Source of the DNA: Firmicutes bacterium CAG:24053_14
Lineage (GTDB): Bacteria; Bacillota; Clostridia; Oscillospirales; Oscillospiraceae
Length of the DNA: 7,194 nucleotides
Assembly (NCBI GenBank): GCA_001916715.1
Contig: MNSZ01000004.1
Location: 1 to 7,194, forward strand
Direction of reading: 5' to 3'
Part shown: piece after piece, positions 5,340 to 7,194 of the stretch
How the letters are laid out: each line of letters starts with the position of its first letter
Numbering within the stretch: position 1 is the first letter of the stretch
Program-made: the position numbers and the translations under genes
Notes under the pieces: model-generated
The model's database searches: none
Told to the model about the DNA's origin: nothing
Seen by the model: only the letters and a program-made list of their open reading frames with translations

Positions 5340-6788
5340 ATGGCCATCGTGCATTTCGTGAACTACAAGCGGGGCACACAGTCCCGCGCCGCCATGCGCG
5401 GCGTGATGCTCTACGTCATGCAGGAAAAGAAAACCGCATGGGAGGGCGGGCCGCTCGTCAGCGGCATCAACTGTCAGCCGCAGAGCGTCTATGACGATTT
5501 CCTGAACACGAAGCTGCTCTACCACAAGGACGGCGGCGTGATGTTCTACCACATGGTGCAGAGCTTTCCGAAGGGCGAAGCCGTCGATCCCCGGCAGGCC
5601 CATGAAGCCGCACGGCGGCTGGCGAAATACTTCGACGGCTGTGAGGTGCTGGTCTGCACCCACGTTGACCGAGAGCATATCCACTCCCACTGCGTCATTA
5701 ACTCCGTCAACTTTGAGACAGGCAAAAAGCTACACATGGCGAAGGAACAACTGCAAGAGTTGATGCGGCGCAACGACGCGATCTGTCAGGAGATGGGTCT
5801 GCCGGTCTTTGATGCGCCAACGCAGCAGGCCCGCGGCATGAGCGGCGCGGAATACCACACGGCACTGAAAGGCCAAAGCTGGAAGCTGCGGCTCATGAAC
5901 ACCATTGATGCGTGCATGAAATACGCCGCCGGCAAGGACGCCTTCGTTTCCCTGATGGCATCCGAGGGCTATCAGGTGAGGTGGGAGAGCACCCGCAAAT
6001 ACATCACCTACACCACGTCGGACGGACTAAAGTGCCGCGACAGCAAACTACACGAAGAAAAGTATTGCAAGGAGGCCATGGAGCATGAATTCAGAATACG
6101 CGCAGAACGCATCAAGAGAAAATTCCATCGAGCAGCGGAAATCGATGGAGGAATTGAAGCGGATGAACCAGCCGAACAGCGCGCCGCAGCCGCAACCGAT
6201 CCAGCCCATCGTGATCCAGTGCGATCTGCCGCAGGCGATGAGCAAGCTGGCGGAGCAGGCAGACGGAATAAACTGGGAGCTGGAGGAAATTCGGAAGACC
6301 CTGCCAGAATTGAAAACACGCATCGACCTGACGCCGGTGCAGCAGTCTCTGGCGGAGATGCAGAGATCGCTGACAGAGATGAACAAACTGCTGGAACGGG
6401 TTGGGAACCTGAGCGAGAGGTATTCCTCCAAGTGGATCGACTGGCTCCCGGATTTCAGCCTGCTGGTGGCCCTCAAGTGGATCATGCTGGCGCTGATCCT
6501 TGGCACGGCGGCACTGGCGGGTTGGTATGGCGCGGCGGCGATCCGCGGCCTGTTCCTCTGATTCCCGCCGTGGCAGGACTGTCTGCCGTAGGAACACTGC
6601 TGGGTGAGGACGAGGACGCCGAGGAAAAGCGGCGGCACATGGAGGCGAAAATCGCCGCTGAAAACTTCGGCGCGGTGATCGGCTTCGCCGCGGGCGCGGC
6701 TATGGCTGTGAAAGAAAAATTGGACGAGCAGTCTGCGCAAGAAGAACAAAACAAGCGACAGCATGAGCAAACCATGGGAGGATTGTAA
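5340..6788 (+). CDS. MOBP-type relaxase / mobilization nuclease
   Basis: 482 residues from ATG 5340, chosen because GGTGA lies 5 nt upstream; GTG 5331, overlapping the mobC stop, would add three residues. The N-terminal domain (about 1-160) has the relaxase motifs: Tyr25 in LYVMQEKKT (likely nicking tyrosine), HMVQSFPKGE (71-80), and the metal-binding HUH-type motif HVDREHIHSHCVIN (108-121; His108, His113, His115). It nicks oriT and stays covalently linked to the transferred strand; it resembles TnpZ-like proteins of clostridial mobilizable transposons. Residues about 162-265 look like an ordinary helical linker. From about residue 266 to 406 the frame is Gly/Ala/Asp-rich with atypical codon use, because another gene occupies this DNA in a second frame. 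The last 70 residues again show normal codon use. Whether this tail belongs to one long protein is uncertain. Confidence 0.85.
   Translation: MAIVHFVNYKRGTQSRAAMRGVMLYVMQEKKTAWEGGPLVSGINCQPQSVYDDFLNTKLLYHKDGGVMFYHMVQSFPKGEAVDPRQAHEAARRLAKYFDGCEVLVCTHVDREHIHSHCVINSVNFETGKKLHMAKEQLQELMRRNDAICQEMGLPVFDAPTQQARGMSGAEYHTALKGQSWKLRLMNTIDACMKYAAGKDAFVSLMASEGYQVRWESTRKYITYTTSDGLKCRDSKLHEEKYCKEAMEHEFRIRAERIKRKFHRAAEIDGGIEADEPAEQRAAAATDPAHRDPVRSAAGDEQAGGAGRRNKLGAGGNSEDPARIENTHRPDAGAAVSGGDAEIADRDEQTAGTGWEPEREVFLQVDRLAPGFQPAGGPQVDHAGADPWHGGTGGLVWRGGDPRPVPLIPAVAGLSAVGTLLGEDEDAEEKRRHMEAKIAAENFGAVIGFAAGAAMAVKEKLDEQSAQEEQNKRQHEQTMGGL
6069..6075 (+). promoter_or_regulatory. Perfect Shine-Dalgarno inside the relaxase gene for the nested gene
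   Basis: AAGGAGG lies 9 nt before ATG 6085, in a stretch where the relaxase frame is still being read. It is better than the sites of mobC and the relaxase themselves. Another ATG at 6078 is in the relaxase frame and only 2 nt from the site, too close to use it. This decides the start of the nested membrane protein and supports its being translated. Confidence 0.7.
6085..6561 (+). CDS. Nested MobB-like membrane protein (coiled coil plus one C-terminal TM segment)
   Basis: 158 residues in the +1 frame relative to the relaxase, wholly inside the relaxase open frame. The start has a perfect AAGGAGG at 9 nt. Codons show the expected high G/C third positions, whereas the relaxase frame over the same DNA does not, so this is the better-supported coding frame here. 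The N-terminal 45 residues are polar, with a PQPQPIQP stretch. Residues about 48-110 are heptad-like (LPELKTRIDLTPVQQSLAEM, then LTEMNKLLERVGNL), suggesting a coiled coil. Residues 124-148 are a single hydrophobic span (FSLLVALKWIMLALILGTAA). In RSF1010 and ColE1 plasmids, mobB genes also lie inside mobA in another frame, and RSF1010 MobB carries a membrane segment that aids transfer. I see no sequence match, so the name rests on layout and topology. Confidence 0.75.
   Translation: MNSEYAQNASRENSIEQRKSMEELKRMNQPNSAPQPQPIQPIVIQCDLPQAMSKLAEQADGINWELEEIRKTLPELKTRIDLTPVQQSLAEMQRSLTEMNKLLERVGNLSERYSSKWIDWLPDFSLLVALKWIMLALILGTAALAGWYGAAAIRGLFL
6570..6788 (+). CDS. Possible separate small gene, or the relaxase C-terminal tail
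   Basis: After the nested gene stops (TGA 6559-6561), normal codon use returns to the relaxase frame. Residues AVAGLSAVGTLLGEDEDAEE, a charged helix, a moderately hydrophobic stretch (FGAVIGFAAGAAMAV) and a Glu/Gln/Lys-rich end are encoded up to the TAA at 6786. This may simply be the relaxase tail. Alternatively it is a 72-residue gene started at GTG 6570 by re-initiation 8 nt after the TGA; no Shine-Dalgarno supports that start. It is listed separately because the intervening 470 bp appear to be coding mainly in the other frame. Confidence 0.3.
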   Translation: MAGLSAVGTLLGEDEDAEEKRRHMEAKIAAENFGAVIGFAAGAAMAVKEKLDEQSAQEEQNKRQHEQTMGGL

Positions 6789-6979
6789 TGAAACAGGATT
6801 GGGAAATTTATCGTGACACGGGCATCCTCGGCGCCTACCGGCCGGAGCAGGTCATCCTGCGCCGCTCCGAGGACGGCGGCGTGGAAACGTTGTTCCGTGA
6901 CAGCACAGCCAAATGGGGGAGGGCGATGACCTCACCCGTCAACGGGCGATGCTGGTCGGTGGGAAGTGCTTCCTTGTGA
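6788..6979 (+). CDS. Small hypothetical protein, probably the 5' part of a frameshifted gene
   Basis: 63 residues. The ATG overlaps the relaxase stop (TAATG) and has GGAGG at 6777-6781 with a 6-nt spacer, so translation start is well supported. Residues 1-44 (MKQDWEIYRDTGILGAYRPE, VILRRSEDGGVETLFRDST) look like a normal protein with good codon use. After a run of five G at 6915-6919 the frame becomes unlike protein (CWSVGSASL, stop at 6977), while the -1 frame continues with sensible sequence to 7074. One extra G would join both into a 95-residue protein. I do not recognise the N-terminal half. The simplest reading is one gene, broken by a 1-nt loss or read by ribosomal slippage at the G run. 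Confidence 0.55.
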   Translation: MKQDWEIYRDTGILGAYRPEQVILRRSEDGGVETLFRDSTAKWGRAMTSPVNGRCWSVGSASL

Positions 6980-7074
6980 CCTCCGTATTCCCCGGCGGCG
7001 CATCGGCAACACCCACAGACAAGCTCCTGCAGCTCATCGACACGAAGTTAGAGCGGGAGCATCATGAGCAGTAA
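6913..7074 (+). CDS. TnpW-like small protein, or the 3' part of the preceding gene in the -1 frame
   Basis: 53 residues if started at ATG 6913, which has no Shine-Dalgarno; a TGA stands five codons upstream in this frame. The core LVGGKCFLVTSVFPGGASAT followed by PTDKLLQLIDTKLE resembles the short TnpW family of Tn4451-type elements (a tyrosine/valine strand, Phe, then Thr-x2-Asp-Lys-hydrophobic-x2-Leu-Ile). The role of TnpW is not well defined. The position, between a TnpZ-like relaxase and a probable large serine recombinase, agrees with that element family. The missing ribosome binding site suggests it is normally translated as the continuation of the frame beginning at 6788. The TnpW match is by eye. 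Confidence 0.5.
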   Translation: MGEGDDLTRQRAMLVGGKCFLVTSVFPGGASATPTDKLLQLIDTKLEREHHEQ

Positions 7075-7095
7075 AATTCCGGTAGACTTGCGAGA

Positions 7096-7129
7096 GCCGG
7101 TGCGGTATACTTCGTGTTACCGTACCGGC
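7096..7129. repeat. 12-bp inverted repeat upstream of the recombinase start
   Basis: GCCGGTGCGGTA (7096-7107) pairs with TACCGTACCGGC (7118-7129) with a single G-T pair, around a 10-nt loop. No T run follows, so it is not a terminator. It ends 25 bp before the recombinase start codon and just ahead of the AAAGGAGGT site. It could be a leader structure controlling recombinase expression, a regulator or recombinase binding dyad, or part of an attachment-type site. Confidence 0.55.
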
Positions 7130-7154
7130 CTGCCCCAACGAAAAGGAGGTAACT

Positions 7155-7194
7155 ATGGCAGGTCAAGAAAATCAGCAATACACCGTACTCTACG
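7155..7194 (+). CDS. Start of a probable serine recombinase (partial)
   Basis: Thirteen codons are visible before the window ends: MAGQENQQYTVLY. The start is strongly supported by AAAGGAGGT and a 4-nt spacer. The YTVLY pattern matches the first strand of the resolvase domain in large serine recombinases of the TnpX type, which usually continue with A/E-R-L-S and use that Ser as the nucleophile; the catalytic Ser itself is beyond the window. The TnpW-like gene before it supports this. Such enzymes excise and integrate clostridial mobilizable transposons. With so few residues the call rests mostly on context. Confidence 0.55.
   Translation, partial: MAGQENQQYTVLY

Noticed and set aside
1..7194. 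tRNA, rRNA, CRISPR array or insertion-sequence ends
   Set aside because: No cloverleaf-type sequence, regularly spaced repeats or paired terminal repeats were seen on either strand.

Overview
The window looks like part of an integrative, mobilizable element in a moderately GC-rich Clostridia host, probably a gut Oscillospiraceae/Lachnospiraceae-type Firmicute. This rests on strong AGGAGG-type ribosome binding sites, sigma-A-like promoters with extended -10 boxes, and a gene set typical of Tn4451-like clostridial mobile elements (relaxase, MobC, a TnpW-like protein and the first codons of a probable serine recombinase). The host assignment is inference; no rRNA or other taxonomic marker is present.

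Left arm (about 1-3225, all on the minus strand, read right to left). A DUF6076-type protein with a four-cysteine zinc-binding pattern overlaps by ATGA a sigma-70-family factor. After a gap of about 125 bp, which holds a good promoter, come a SUKH/SMI1-KNR4 immunity-like protein and a XRE-type repressor cut by the window edge. The SUKH gene is clearly more AT-rich than the rest and looks like separately acquired cargo.

Centre (3226-3371). This is a divergent control region. It has a sigma-A promoter for the minus-strand operon, an AT-rich dyad that could be an operator, and a strong stem-loop with a T-rich tail just ahead of the plus-strand repA-like gene.

Right arm (3372-7194, plus strand). 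A RepA-like AAA ATPase is followed by a 589-bp gene-free region packed with stem-loops. The last of these, a 12-bp perfect inverted repeat just upstream of mobC, is the best oriT candidate. Then come MobC, a MOBP-type relaxase, a membrane protein nested in another frame inside the relaxase tail (a MobB-like arrangement), a small gene whose reading frame switches at a G run into a TnpW-like C-terminus, a hairpin leader, and the start of a recombinase.

As a working model, RepA may act in replication of the excised circle. MobC and the relaxase would nick oriT, and the nested membrane protein could hold the relaxosome at the membrane. The recombinase would excise and integrate the element. The left-arm regulators (XRE repressor, sigma factor, DUF6076) may control it, and the SUKH gene is a passenger. 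No new system is proven. The most unusual features are the nested gene with its own perfect Shine-Dalgarno, the frame switch in the TnpW-like gene, and the hairpin-dense intergenic region.
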